From Parvibaculaceae bacterium Mf 1.05b.01 (GTDB taxonomy: Bacteria; Pseudomonadota; Alphaproteobacteria; Parvibaculales; Parvibaculaceae), in contig BAOK01000001.1 of the NCBI GenBank assembly GCA_000509225.1, positions 248,001-312,000 of the forward strand: a DNA stretch of 64,000 nt. The letters run 5' to 3'. The translations under genes were made by a program, and so were the position numbers. This document shows, in pieces, positions 43,594-52,772 of this stretch (position 1 is the stretch's first letter; each line of letters starts with the position of its first letter). The notes below the pieces were generated by a model. That model did no database searches, had not been told where the DNA came from, and saw only the letters and a program-made list of their open reading frames with translations.

Positions 43594-43848
43594 TCAGCCC
43601 CCAGTAAAGGGAGGATAGAACGCGATTTCGGATGCGCCGCCGATTATCGTGTCGTGATCCACTTCCTGCATGTCGAGAGCAACATGCACCACGTTCATGT
43701 CTTCAAATGCGGTGGCATATCCGTCACCGCGACCTGCAAGATCATGAATGAAGTCCCGCACGGTGAGTTTGTCGGCGCCGGTCAAGTCGATTTCTTCTTC
43801 GGCCATGCCGATGCGATCTCGAAACCATGCGAAATAGAGGACTTTCAT
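43594..43848 (-). CDS. moaD: Molybdopterin synthase sulfur-carrier subunit
   Basis: MoaD (84 residues), a ubiquitin-fold protein with the C-terminal FTGG whose terminal Gly is thiocarboxylated. The N-terminus MKVLYFAWFRDRIGMAEEE is typical. Just upstream of moaE and 12 bp after pgsA. Confidence 0.94.
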   Translation of the reverse strand: MKVLYFAWFRDRIGMAEEEIDLTGADKLTVRDFIHDLAGRGDGYATAFEDMNVVHVALDMQEVDHDTIIGGASEIAFYPPFTGG

Positions 43849-43860
43849 AGGGTATTTGCC

Positions 43861-44481
43861 TCATTCACCGGACTTGGCGTCATCTTCAATGACGTGGCGA
43901 AGCCCGCCTCTGAAATAATCATAGCCTGTATATAGGGTGAGGCCTGCCGCAATCCAAAGAAGCCAGATGCCGACCTGCTGGGTGCCGGGCAAGATTGCTT
44001 CACCGGCGTCACCGGCCAGCAAAAAGGCGATAGCAATCATCTGGATGGCTGTTTTCCATTTAGCTAACTGGCTGACAGGAACGCTTACACGTACCTGAGC
44101 TAGAAATTCCCGCAAGCCAGAGACCAATATCTCTCGGCTCAGGATAATGATGGCGGCCAGAACCGAGCCCCAGCTGATGGTGTCATTGGCGATCAGCATG
44201 AAGAGCGCCGCTGAGACCAATAGCTTATCTGCGATCGGGTCCAACATACGCCCAAGGTTAGATGTCTGCTCCCAGGCACGCGCGAAGTAACCATCGAAAT
44301 AATCAGTGATTGCCGCGAGGGTGAAGATGCCAAGAGTGGTCCAATTGGCAACTGGCCCTTCCAGGTAAAACCCCGCCACCAATGCGGGCACCATAAGGAT
44401 GCGGCCATAGGTCAGCATGTTGGGCAAGCTCGTCAGAACGGCCGTTCGCCTGTCCAGTTTGCTGCTTTGTGTCTCTGTCAT
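43861..44481 (-). CDS. pgsA: CDP-diacylglycerol-glycerol-3-phosphate 3-phosphatidyltransferase
   Basis: PgsA (206 residues), an integral membrane CDP-alcohol phosphatidyltransferase making phosphatidylglycerol phosphate. The motif D-x2-DG-x2-AR-x8-G-x3-D-x3-D is seen in TDYFDGYFARAW followed by LGRMLDPIADK. About five helices. It follows uvrC by 25 bp; the uvrC-pgsA-moaD-moaE order is widespread in Alphaproteobacteria. Confidence 0.95.
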   Translation of the reverse strand: MTETQSSKLDRRTAVLTSLPNMLTYGRILMVPALVAGFYLEGPVANWTTLGIFTLAAITDYFDGYFARAWEQTSNLGRMLDPIADKLLVSAALFMLIANDTISWGSVLAAIIILSREILVSGLREFLAQVRVSVPVSQLAKWKTAIQMIAIAFLLAGDAGEAILPGTQQVGIWLLWIAAGLTLYTGYDYFRGGLRHVIEDDAKSGE

Positions 44482-44506
44482 ACTCGCACCTTAACACTGG
44501 AATACG

Positions 44507-46438
44507 TCAATCGGGTGTCCCGTGGAAATGATCATAGACTGCTTTGGCAACTTTTTCAGAGATACCCTCAACGGAGCTCAGATCTGTGAGGCCTGCCCGG
44601 GAGACGGCCTTGGCGGATCCGAAATGATGGAGCAGGGCGCGTTTGCGGGCGGCGCCGACACCCGGCACATTGTCGAGCGGGTTTGACTTGGCCTGTTTGG
44701 CGCGTCTGGCGCGGTGAGAGCCGATGGCAAATCGGTGGGCCTCGTCGCGCAGCCTCTGCAGGAAATAGAGCGCCGGACTTTTGTCGGGCAGTGAAAATGG
44801 GCTACGTCCGGGCATGAAAAAGCGTTCGCGGCCCGCGTTCCTGTCTGGCCCCTTGGCGATGGAGACGACCGTAACATTGTCGATGCCGAGCTCTGTCATG
44901 ACTTCCATGGTGACGGAGAGTTGTCCCATGCCGCCGTCAATCAGGATGATGTCCGGCCAGCCATTGGCGCGTTTTTCGTCGACGGATTGTTCTAATGTCT
45001 CGGCGGACCCGTCTGCTTCAGCTGCGGCGGCGCTTTCTTTTAGCAGCCGGGTAAAGCGGCGGGTGAGCACCTGACGCATCATGCCGTAGTCGTCACCTGG
45101 CTCAATGTCGTCGCCCTTGATGTTGAACTTTCGGTATTGGTTTTTCAGAAAGCCTTCCGGTCCTGCGACGATCATGCCGCCGACCTGGTTTGTCCCCTGG
45201 ATGTGGCTGTTGTCGTAGACTTCGATGCGCTCTGGCGGGGTGTCGAGACCGAATATTTCAGCAAGCTCATTCAGGAGTTTGCGTTGGGTTGCTGATTCCG
45301 CGAGGCGCCGCGCGAGTGCATCCATGGCATTGCGGAGCGCATGCTCCACAAGTTCCCGCTTCTCCCCGCGTTGGGGGACAGACACCGCAATGCGTCGCTC
45401 AGCTCTGATAGAGAGCGCCTCGCCCAGAAGCGTACGTCCGGGGACATCCGTGCTGAGGAAGATTTTCGGCGGCGCGGGCCGTTCGTCATAGAACTGCGCC
45501 AGAAATGCATCGAGAACCTCGGAGGGAGTGAACCCTTTTTCGTGTCGAGGGAAATAGGCGCGGTTGCCCCAATTCTGACCGCCCCGGAAAAAGAAGACTT
45601 GTACGCAGGTCTGACCACTGTCTTCGGCAATGGCAAAAACGTCAGCATCTGTCACAGATTGTGGGTTGATGCCCTGGTGGGACTGGATATTGGTCAGGGC
45701 GCGAATACGGTCGCGGTAGATCGCGGCACCTTCAAAGTCGAGTTTGGCGCTGGCTGCTTCCATCAGGTCGGCCAAGTGTTCTTGAGTCCTGCGGCTTTTG
45801 CCCTGCAGGAAGTCGCGCGACTCTGACACCAGTTCCGCATAGTCCTCTTTGCTGATTTCGCCGGTGCAGGGCGCTGAACAGCGTTTGATTTGATAGAGCA
45901 GGCAGGGACGGGTTCGCGCATCAAAGACAGAGTCGGTGCATGAGCGGAGCAGAAAGGCCCTCTGGAGGGTGTTGAGGGTCCGGGTGACAGAGCCTGCGGA
46001 GGCAAAGGGGCCGAAATAGTCGCCGTCTCGTGAGCGGCTGCCGCGATGCTTCACTACCTGCGGATAATCATGATCAGAGGTGAGCAAGATATAGGGGAAG
46101 GACTTGTCGTCGCGCAGAAGGACATTGTAACGGGGCTTTAGCTGCTTGATGAGATTGGCTTCAAGCAGGAGCGCGTCGGTCTCTGTCGCCGTCGTGATGA
46201 ACTCCATGGCCTCGGTGGAGGAGATCATGCGGGCGATGCGATTGGAGTGGCCAGCAAGCTTCGTGTAGCTCGTCACGCGCTTTTTCAGGCTGCGAGCTTT
46301 TCCTACATAGAGGACGTCGCCATTGCTCTTCAGCATCCGGTAGACGCCGGGGCTGTCAGGCAGGGTTTTGACCTTTTCAGCGATCAAAGCCGCGCCATGA
46401 AGCTCTTCTGCTTCACTGTCCATGGCGTCTTTGCTCAT
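44507..46438 (-). CDS. uvrC: Excinuclease ABC subunit C
   Basis: UvrC (643 residues), which makes both incisions in nucleotide excision repair. The N-terminal GIY-YIG domain ([19 protein letters not shown]), a central UVR motif around [19 protein letters not shown], the RNase H-like C-terminal nuclease ([20 protein letters not shown]) and the terminal helix-hairpin-helix pair ([14 protein letters not shown]) are all present. Its partner uvrB is at the right end of this window. Confidence 0.97.
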   Translation of the reverse strand: MSKDAMDSEAEELHGAALIAEKVKTLPDSPGVYRMLKSNGDVLYVGKARSLKKRVTSYTKLAGHSNRIARMISSTEAMEFITTATETDALLLEANLIKQLKPRYNVLLRDDKSFPYILLTSDHDYPQVVKHRGSRSRDGDYFGPFASAGSVTRTLNTLQRAFLLRSCTDSVFDARTRPCLLYQIKRCSAPCTGEISKEDYAELVSESRDFLQGKSRRTQEHLADLMEAASAKLDFEGAAIYRDRIRALTNIQSHQGINPQSVTDADVFAIAEDSGQTCVQVFFFRGGQNWGNRAYFPRHEKGFTPSEVLDAFLAQFYDERPAPPKIFLSTDVPGRTLLGEALSIRAERRIAVSVPQRGEKRELVEHALRNAMDALARRLAESATQRKLLNELAEIFGLDTPPERIEVYDNSHIQGTNQVGGMIVAGPEGFLKNQYRKFNIKGDDIEPGDDYGMMRQVLTRRFTRLLKESAAAAEADGSAETLEQSVDEKRANGWPDIILIDGGMGQLSVTMEVMTELGIDNVTVVSIAKGPDRNAGRERFFMPGRSPFSLPDKSPALYFLQRLRDEAHRFAIGSHRARRAKQAKSNPLDNVPGVGAARKRALLHHFGSAKAVSRAGLTDLSSVEGISEKVAKAVYDHFHGTPD

Positions 46439-46887
46439 CGCTATCTCTCGTCCCGTCCATGTAGAAAATTGATGTTCAGATAGATGTAGTAGTGGCGTAG
46501 CACAGTTGAATAGAAGGACGTGTCCCGGGGCGCTTTTCTTCCCAAATTCTGCGCCTTTACTGGACCGACCTGTTTCACCTGCGGCCTGTGGATAAAGTTG
46601 TTGAGAATCTCAAGGGATTCGACGCAACTGATTGTGACACAACGATTATTCGAATATTGGGTCCAAATCGCGTATTTCTAACTCATTGAAAAGAAACAGG
46701 TTTTTTGAGCGGTCTGGATGTTTTCGGCGATCAGGCCCAATTAGGGCTTCTAGACCTTATGGTTAATTGGACGGTTGCCTCCGTGTGCACAAATGTCCGC
46801 ATGCGGTCTATTCCCAGATGACAAAAATGTGAAAAAATTCAAGGGCGTAAAGGTAGTTTTATTGTTTTACTTAAGAGATTTTTTCGC
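46439..46887. other. Intergenic region upstream of uvrC
   Basis: 449 bp, AT-rich towards folB, between two minus-strand genes; it should carry the uvrC promoter. No gene seen. It contains one perfect DnaA-box sequence (TGTGGATAA, 46587-46595) and an inverted repeat CCAATTA (46737-46743) / TAATTGG (46764-46770). Near the folB stop is the repeat ACTTAAG / CTTAAGT, without a T-tract in the right place for a terminator. Confidence 0.6.
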
Positions 46888-47334
46888 TTAAGTCCGCGCC
46901 CGTGTTCGCTCGATTTCCACTCCTACACTTGCCACTTCCGCAATCGCTGCAAGCTTTTCTACCCGTACTCTGGCGCACTCGACGCGGGCGTCCTCCAGAC
47001 ATCTGGACGCGATGCGTTCAGCCAGAGTTTCGACGAGGTTGACGTGGCCCTCTGTCAGCAGGTTTTTCACCTTATTGACGATTTGCTCATAGCAAACCAC
47101 GTTCTCCAACGCATCGCTGTGGGCGACTTCGCGCACGGTGAGGTCGATATTGAAGCGCATGGGTTGCTGGAAACCATCTTTTTCGTGCGCGTACACGCCA
47201 ATTTCTCCGTCAAGCACCAGGTCACGAACAAAGACATGGCGAATGGATTGGGACCCGTCAGCGATCCGCAGGCGTGTCACATTGTCCAAACTGGCGTTCG
47301 GCTCTTCGTCATTGTTTGAGGAGCGATGGCTCAT
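46888..47334 (-). CDS. folB: Dihydroneopterin aldolase
   Basis: FolB (148 residues), which converts dihydroneopterin to 6-hydroxymethyl-dihydropterin in folate synthesis. Core features are VFVRDLVLDGEIGVYAHEKDG (quoted by its core DGEIGVYAHEK), FNIDLTV, NLVETLAERIA and RVEKLAAI. The N-terminus of about 30 residues is an extension. Follows a FolM-like SDR gene by 32 bp. Confidence 0.92.
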   Translation of the reverse strand: MSHRSSNNDEEPNASLDNVTRLRIADGSQSIRHVFVRDLVLDGEIGVYAHEKDGFQQPMRFNIDLTVREVAHSDALENVVCYEQIVNKVKNLLTEGHVNLVETLAERIASRCLEDARVECARVRVEKLAAIAEVASVGVEIERTRART

Positions 47335-47366
47335 GGATTCAGGGTCCTTGTTTGCGCTCTAAGACG

Positions 47367-48131
47367 TTATTCGGGTCCGATGGCGTCAGGGGTTTCCCAG
47401 GCGAGATGCTGACCGCTGTCGAGAGCGATCATTTGGCCTGTCATAGCAGGACTGGCAAGGATAAATCTGACTGCTGCACAAATTTCTTCCATCGAAATCT
47501 GGCGCTGCAGCAGGGTTGATGCTGCCTGTGCCTCGAAATCGGCGCTGGATTGGCGGTCGTTGGAAAGGGTGGGGCCGGGGCCTATACCATTGACCCTGAT
47601 CTTTGGAGCCAGTGCTTGTGCCAGGGTTTGTGTCAGGGTCCATAACCCAGCCTTTGAGGTGGTATAGGACAGAAAACGTGGTGTCAGGCGCCACACGCGT
47701 TGATCGATGATGTTGATGATGTTCCCCGGATCACCCTCGGGCAACTGTTTCGCAAATGCCTGAGCGAGGAACAAGGGCGCGCGGAGGTTGGTGTCCATAT
47801 GGGTTGACCAACTGTCGTGTGTCAGGCTCTCCAGGTCGTCATCTGCGAACAGGGAGGCATTGTTGATGAGGGCCGTCAGCGGGCCCATTTCAGCATGTGC
47901 TTGTTCGACCAACGGGGAGAGGGTGTTCACATCTGCCAAATCTGCCTGAAAGGCGCTTGCGCGGCCTCCAGCTTCCACAATGTCTCGAACTGTCTCGGCC
48001 GCTGCTTCACCTGAACCGCCATAATGAACTGCGACGCCCCAGCCATCAGCTGCCAGCTCAAGTGCGATCGTGCGGCCAATGCGCTTCGCACTACCGGTAA
48101 TGAGCACATTTTTCACAGAGGGGTTTGTCAT
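47367..48131 (-). CDS. SDR-family protein, FolM/pteridine reductase-like
   Basis: A 254-residue SDR with the pteridine-reductase-type cofactor loop TGSAKRIG (Arg near the NADP phosphate), NNASLFADD and Y-TTS-K. The active-site residue before Tyr is Asp in IIDQRVW, as in pteridine reductases, rather than Ser. Its location beside folB supports a dihydrofolate or dihydromonapterin reductase role like FolM. Substrate specificity is inferred. Confidence 0.85.
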   Translation of the reverse strand: MTNPSVKNVLITGSAKRIGRTIALELAADGWGVAVHYGGSGEAAAETVRDIVEAGGRASAFQADLADVNTLSPLVEQAHAEMGPLTALINNASLFADDDLESLTHDSWSTHMDTNLRAPLFLAQAFAKQLPEGDPGNIINIIDQRVWRLTPRFLSYTTSKAGLWTLTQTLAQALAPKIRVNGIGPGPTLSNDRQSSADFEAQAASTLLQRQISMEEICAAVRFILASPAMTGQMIALDSGQHLAWETPDAIGPE

Positions 48132-48140
48132 CTTCGGAAC

Positions 48141-49148
48141 TTATGCGCCGTGCATTGTAGCGGCACGGTCCGCAACAAAGAGGAAATAGAGATAGGCAAC
48201 ATAGCCGATCAAGAAAAAGGCGCCGGCTGAGCGTGTGATGGTACCTTTCGACATGGCAAATGGCACCACCAGCAGTGCAGCGATCAACATCACCCAAAGA
48301 TCGAACCAGATGAACGCAGGGGGAACGTCGATCGGAGCCACCATGGCAGTGATCCCCATAACGCCTAGAATATTGAAAAGATTGGAGCCCAAAACATTGC
48401 CAACCGCGATGTCTGCCTGACGGCGGAGTGCTGCGATGACCGTCGTGGCGAGTTCTGGCAGGGAGGTGCCGAATGCAATAAGAGACAGGCCGATGGCGCT
48501 ATCTGAGACACCGAAGGCTCGGGCAATCTCCGTTCCGCCATCAACAATGAAGTGGGCCCCCAAAGGAAGGCCCAGCACCCCGGCTGCAAGAAAGAGCGCA
48601 ATCATTATGGGGTTTTTGGGAAGTCCCGAACTCTCGTCAGGGAGTTCGAATTCTTCTTCAACGATGGAGACGCCAGACCCGCCAGACCCGCCAGACCCGT
48701 TGGATGTGCTCACCGCGTGGGTTGCGACATAGCCAAGGAACAAAAGAACGAGCGTAAAGAGGATCAATCCCTGCCAGAAGACAAGCTGACCAAACAGACA
48801 GAGGAATATGAAAATGAGGGTCGCTGACACCATAAAGAGGGTGTTTCGGCGGACCGATACCTGATCGCAAAGTGTGGGATAAATCAGGGCGGGAATGCCC
48901 AGCACGAGGAGTACATTTGCGATATTGGACCCGACAACGTTCCCGATGGCGATGCCGCTCACACCGGTAAGGGCCGCTCGGATAGACACAACAAGCTCAG
49001 GCGCGGAGGTGCCGAAGGCGACCACCGTCAATCCGATGAGCATGGATGGGATGCCTAGCTTCAGAGCAAGGGAGACTGCGCCACGCACCAACAGGTCGCC
49101 ACAAAACAGCAGAATGACAAAACCGCTGATTAGCGACAGGTACATCAT
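48141..49148 (-). CDS. Calcium/sodium:proton antiporter (CaCA family)
   Basis: CaCA-family antiporter of about 335 residues. The two inverted alpha repeats carry GTSAPELVVS and GTSLPELATT, with N-V-VGSNIANVL and NVLGSNLFNILGV after them. About ten helices. The cytoplasmic loop between halves has a short Gly-Ser repeat and an acidic stretch. The frame is open to 49334, but the protein naturally starts at ATG 49148 with GGAG upstream; the extra residues are polar and unlike the family. Confidence 0.88.
   Translation of the reverse strand: MMYLSLISGFVILLFCGDLLVRGAVSLALKLGIPSMLIGLTVVAFGTSAPELVVSIRAALTGVSGIAIGNVVGSNIANVLLVLGIPALIYPTLCDQVSVRRNTLFMVSATLIFIFLCLFGQLVFWQGLILFTLVLLFLGYVATHAVSTSNGSGGSGGSGVSIVEEEFELPDESSGLPKNPIMIALFLAAGVLGLPLGAHFIVDGGTEIARAFGVSDSAIGLSLIAFGTSLPELATTVIAALRRQADIAVGNVLGSNLFNILGVMGITAMVAPIDVPPAFIWFDLWVMLIAALLVVPFAMSKGTITRSAGAFFLIGYVAYLYFLFVADRAATMHGA
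48671..48697 (-). repeat. 9-bp tandem repeat in antiporter gene
   Basis: Three perfect copies of CGCCAGACC. In the antiporter reading frame they encode a Gly-Gly-Ser linker in the central loop. Confidence 0.9.
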
Positions 49149-49369
49149 GCGAAGCCGCTCCGGCAGAAGACGTCGCGAGGAATCGTGGAATCGATCCAAG
49201 AGTGTGCTATCGCGGTGAAGCTCCCGTCGGCGGTCATTTATTTTCTTTCTTAACGTCGATCCCCTATCCTCCATATATAGGGGCCTTCCGGCTGAAGTAA
49301 AACCGCTCAAATTGGGCTGACGTGTGCGTGGCATGCCCGCAACACGCGATAGTGATGGAGATATAGCTG

Positions 49370-51109
49370 GTGGAAGCGGGTGCTGGGCATACAGAGGTCA
49401 TTCCCTATTTGAGGGAGATTGTCGTCTTTCTGGTTGCCTCAGTGCTGATTGTACCGCTGTTCCAATGGATGAGAGCCAGTCCGGTATTGGGGTATCTGGC
49501 AGCAGGAGCCCTGATTGGCCCCTTTGGTCTAGCGGTGATTGCGGACACTGAAGGCGTGGCCCGGTTGGCTGAGCTGGGCGTTGTTTTTCTTCTGTTTACT
49601 ATTGGACTCGAATTGCCATTTGAACGTCTGCTGGCTTTGCGTCGCCTGATTTTTGGGTTGGGTGGGTTGCAGGTGCTCATCTGTGGGGCTGTCCTCGCGC
49701 TCTTTGCAAACATGTGGGGAAATTCCATCGAAGCCTCTGTGGTTATTGGTTTCGCGCTTGCCCTTTCCTCTACCGCCATTGTTACCCAGGTGTTGATTGA
49801 ACGCAGCGAGTTTGCAACGCCGATGGGGCGCCGGACATTTTCGATCCTGCTCTTTCAAGACTTGGCCGTAGTGCCGCTCATTATGCTGGTTGCGATCTTG
49901 TCAAACGGAGGGGCAGACGGTCCGCTTGATCTTGTTAAGTTGATCGGGCTCGCGGTCTTGCAGGCGGTGGCGGCGATTGCCTTTATCCTCGTCGTGGGTC
50001 GCTATGCGCTCAGGTACCTGTTTCGCCTTGTTACCTGGGCCAGGTCACCAGAGCTCTTTATGGCTTTGACACTTTTGGCTGTTCTCAGTACTGCCTGGGC
50101 GACCGGCCAGTCCGGTCTCTCCATGGCATTGGGCGCTTTCCTCGCCGGCCTTGTGCTGTCGGAGACGGAATTCCGTCCGCAGATTGAAATTGATATTCAG
50201 CCATTCAAGGGTCTTTTGCTCGGCCTCTTTTTTATCAGTGTCGGCATGGGGCTTGATTTCGCGATCATGCAGGCCATGCCCTATGAAATCTTCCTGGGGG
50301 TTGTCGGCCTGATCGGTATCAAGGCGGTCATGATTTCATCTCTCACGGTGGCATTTGGCGTGACGGCCAGTCAGGCCGTGCGGACCGGGTTATTGTTGAG
50401 TGCCGGTGGGGAGTTTGCGTTTGTGATTATTGGGGGCGCGATGGCTGGCGGCGTTCTTGACCGTGATGTAGCGCAATACATGCTGATTGTCGCAGGTGTC
50501 TCTATGGCACTGACACCGCTTCTTATGATTGCTGGAAATGGTGTCTCGGCTCTTGTCGCCAGACGCTATCGCGTAGAAAAAGAAGTCGAAGTGTCCTCGA
50601 TTGATGAGGATCTGAGCGGGCACGTCATCATTGCTGGATATGGCCGTGTGGGCCGTACGGTCGCTCGGCTCCTGTCAGAGCAGATGGTTCCCTTTGTGGC
50701 GCTGGATATGAGTGTCGCACGAGCGCAGGAAGCCCGAAAGAGCGGTGAGCCAGTCTTCTATGGTGATGCTGCACGCCATGATGTGTTGGAACGGGTCGGA
50801 GCGGACCGCGCGGCGGCGATTGTTATTACCCTGAATGATTATGCTGCGAGCACCAAAGGGGTTGCCTCCGTTCGCGCTAAATGGCCCAAACTTCCGGTGT
50901 TCGTGCGGGCTCATGACCTGACGCATTCTCAGGAGCTCATGAAGCTTGGGGCAACTGGGATTGTTCCAGAGACGTTGGAAGCATCATTGCAGCTTGCCTC
51001 TGATGTCTTGCATTCAATCGGGACGCCACATGAGGCGATTGTGCCCCATCTGGACCGTATCCGCGAAGAAGGGTATGCGCGCGTGAACCCCGACGCAGAC
51101 CAGGTCTGA
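49370..51109 (+). CDS. CPA2-family monovalent cation:proton antiporter (KefB-like)
   Basis: A 579-residue protein: an N-terminal antiporter domain with about 12 helices (GALIGPFGLAV, FTIGLELPFERLL, ALSSTAIVTQVL, GAFLAGLVLSET) and a C-terminal TrkA-N/RCK nucleotide-binding domain starting HVIIAGYGRVGRTVARLL. This is the KefB/KefC-type K+/H+ antiporter layout. GTG start. Divergent from the CaCA antiporter, so the two ion transporters share an upstream region. Confidence 0.93.
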   Translation: MEAGAGHTEVIPYLREIVVFLVASVLIVPLFQWMRASPVLGYLAAGALIGPFGLAVIADTEGVARLAELGVVFLLFTIGLELPFERLLALRRLIFGLGGLQVLICGAVLALFANMWGNSIEASVVIGFALALSSTAIVTQVLIERSEFATPMGRRTFSILLFQDLAVVPLIMLVAILSNGGADGPLDLVKLIGLAVLQAVAAIAFILVVGRYALRYLFRLVTWARSPELFMALTLLAVLSTAWATGQSGLSMALGAFLAGLVLSETEFRPQIEIDIQPFKGLLLGLFFISVGMGLDFAIMQAMPYEIFLGVVGLIGIKAVMISSLTVAFGVTASQAVRTGLLLSAGGEFAFVIIGGAMAGGVLDRDVAQYMLIVAGVSMALTPLLMIAGNGVSALVARRYRVEKEVEVSSIDEDLSGHVIIAGYGRVGRTVARLLSEQMVPFVALDMSVARAQEARKSGEPVFYGDAARHDVLERVGADRAAAIVITLNDYAASTKGVASVRAKWPKLPVFVRAHDLTHSQELMKLGATGIVPETLEASLQLASDVLHSIGTPHEAIVPHLDRIREEGYARVNPDADQV

Positions 51110-51124
51110 CTGCCTAGCAGGACG

Positions 51125-51640
51125 TTAGAATGTATCGTCTTGCGCGGCACGCTTTTTGGTTTTGCGCGGGCGTTCATACAGCACCGTTGGATAGTCTTTG
51201 AGCGGCGTGACTTTCTCGCCGGTATAAGCCCAGTCGGGCATTTCACCCATTCGAACATGGTAGCGAGGCTCCCGCCCGACACCTTCTTTGAATAAGCCCC
51301 GTGGTGTGTTGATCATGTGCGGGGACGCGTCACGCTCATAGGCTACGGCTGAGCCGCATTCGATACAGAAGCGCCGTGTAATACCCTTTTCATCGTCTCG
51401 ATAGTCCGAGAGGGCTTCTTCGCCGCCGGTAACTCTGAACCTTTTGCGCCAGGACCCGACATAGGTCACAGACGCTGTTCCCATGATTTTTCGGGTGGCG
51501 TTTGAGTGGTCATGATAGGCCCAGCGCGCGGGATACTTGATCTCGAATTGCACAATTCCGCAGCCACAGGCGCCTTTTACCCATTCGGGATGAGACAAAT
51601 AGGCTCTGTCAGTGGTTCCTTGGTTGCTTTTGGGCGGCAT
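51125..51640 (-). CDS. GFA/CENP-V family zinc-binding protein
   Basis: A 171-residue protein of the GFA (glutathione-dependent formaldehyde-activating)/CENP-V family. Zinc ligands are suggested by GACGCGIVQFEI and RRFCIECGSAVAYE. The C-terminus is Lys/Arg-rich. The family rarely has a proven activity, so none is assigned. Convergent with the CPA2 gene, 15 bp apart. Confidence 0.85.
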   Translation of the reverse strand: MPPKSNQGTTDRAYLSHPEWVKGACGCGIVQFEIKYPARWAYHDHSNATRKIMGTASVTYVGSWRKRFRVTGGEEALSDYRDDEKGITRRFCIECGSAVAYERDASPHMINTPRGLFKEGVGREPRYHVRMGEMPDWAYTGEKVTPLKDYPTVLYERPRKTKKRAAQDDTF

Positions 51641-51747
51641 GGTGTTCTTTCTTCTTGTCTCACGAGATTGTCAGATGCAGGCTTGATGCAAAGGTTCGAC
51701 AATAGTCATCAATAACAAGAGCCAATCAAGGTGAGGGAGGGGACCCC

Positions 51748-52155
51748 ATGTTTGCAGAGTTTATGGATGCCTGGGCAATTGCACAGGCAGAACAGGAAGT
51801 TTACATCGCTGCATTGCCGCAATGGGTGCAGCTTTGGATGAACTGGATGATGCTCGTGCTGGGCCTTGGCGCGCTGGTGTTTGCGATTTTCAAGGTTGAA
51901 GCCCGCTGGCTGTTGCTGGCGATGGTGCTGACCATCCCGGCCACGATGATCCTGGGGGTCTATGTTGGGTGGAACGGCCTGTGGGGCATTACGCATCTTA
52001 TTCTCTGGACGCCTGTAGCGATTTACATGGCGCGGCGCTTCTCTCAGATTGAAGTGAAGAGTATTTACGGTGTCTGGTATGTGTTGGCGCTGGCGACCTT
52101 GTGGATCTCGCTCATCTTCGATGTGAAAGATGTCGGTCAGTATCTCCTGAGCTGA
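51748..52155 (+). CDS. Four-helix membrane protein, unknown
   Basis: A 135-residue integral membrane protein with about four helices (roughly residues 28-50, 52-73, 77-95 and 107-126) and many Trp residues. The ATG has GGGAGGGG upstream. I do not recognise it. Confidence 0.75.
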   Translation: MFAEFMDAWAIAQAEQEVYIAALPQWVQLWMNWMMLVLGLGALVFAIFKVEARWLLLAMVLTIPATMILGVYVGWNGLWGITHLILWTPVAIYMARRFSQIEVKSIYGVWYVLALATLWISLIFDVKDVGQYLLS

Positions 52156-52159
52156 GCTG

Positions 52160-52699
52160 TCAGGTTGGCTGGCCTCGTTTGAGCAACTGGTCGATCAGTT
52201 CGCGTTGCTGAATGGCGCCGCTGTCGCCGCCGCCAAAGAGCAGGAGGCCAGACGAGTAGCTTGAGCCGTAGGTGCGGGCAAGATTGACTGTCTGACCAAT
52301 TGCTTCAATAAGCTGCCGGTCGTGCAGCGTGCTCAGTGGATGAATAAAGGTACTCCAGAGAATTTCTTTTGCGATGGCGTAACGGGCATCCAGAGCGCTG
52401 TCGAAATTTGCCTGCATGATACGGGTGAGGTCTTCAGGCGTCAGCGTATCTGCTTTGCGGATGGCGACAAGGATCCGCATCCGGTTGTTCACTGCATCAG
52501 TGACGATGACAACGGGCACGTCAGCGATGGTGAGCTGCCAGTTGCCATTTTGATTTTGCAGGTCGCTGTCCAGCCGCTCGAGGATTGTGTGCATGGTCTC
52601 AAGGGACATAGTCCCCTCGCGCGGGAGAGTTTCTTCTTCAGCGAAACTAGGCGTCGCCAGCAGGGCCAGAAGGGCTGTGATGAGTGTGAGTGCGCGCAT
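52160..52699 (-). CDS. Periplasmic protein of unknown function
   Basis: A 179-residue protein with a signal peptide cleaved near PSFA-EE. The mature alpha/beta part (WQLTIADVPVVIVTDAVNNRMRILVAI, quoted by the pieces DVPVVIVTD and MRILVAI) faintly recalls the YbjN-type fold, with a Ser/Gly-rich segment (GSSYSSGLLLFGGGDSGA) near the end. Convergent with the four-helix protein. Function unknown. Confidence 0.65.
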   Translation of the reverse strand: MRALTLITALLALLATPSFAEEETLPREGTMSLETMHTILERLDSDLQNQNGNWQLTIADVPVVIVTDAVNNRMRILVAIRKADTLTPEDLTRIMQANFDSALDARYAIAKEILWSTFIHPLSTLHDRQLIEAIGQTVNLARTYGSSYSSGLLLFGGGDSGAIQQRELIDQLLKRGQPT

Positions 52700-52772
52700 G
52701 GGCTCCCCCTATAAGAACAACGCCTACAGGATAGGTGTCTGACACCGTTCGTCCATGCACAGCTTCGTGAAT

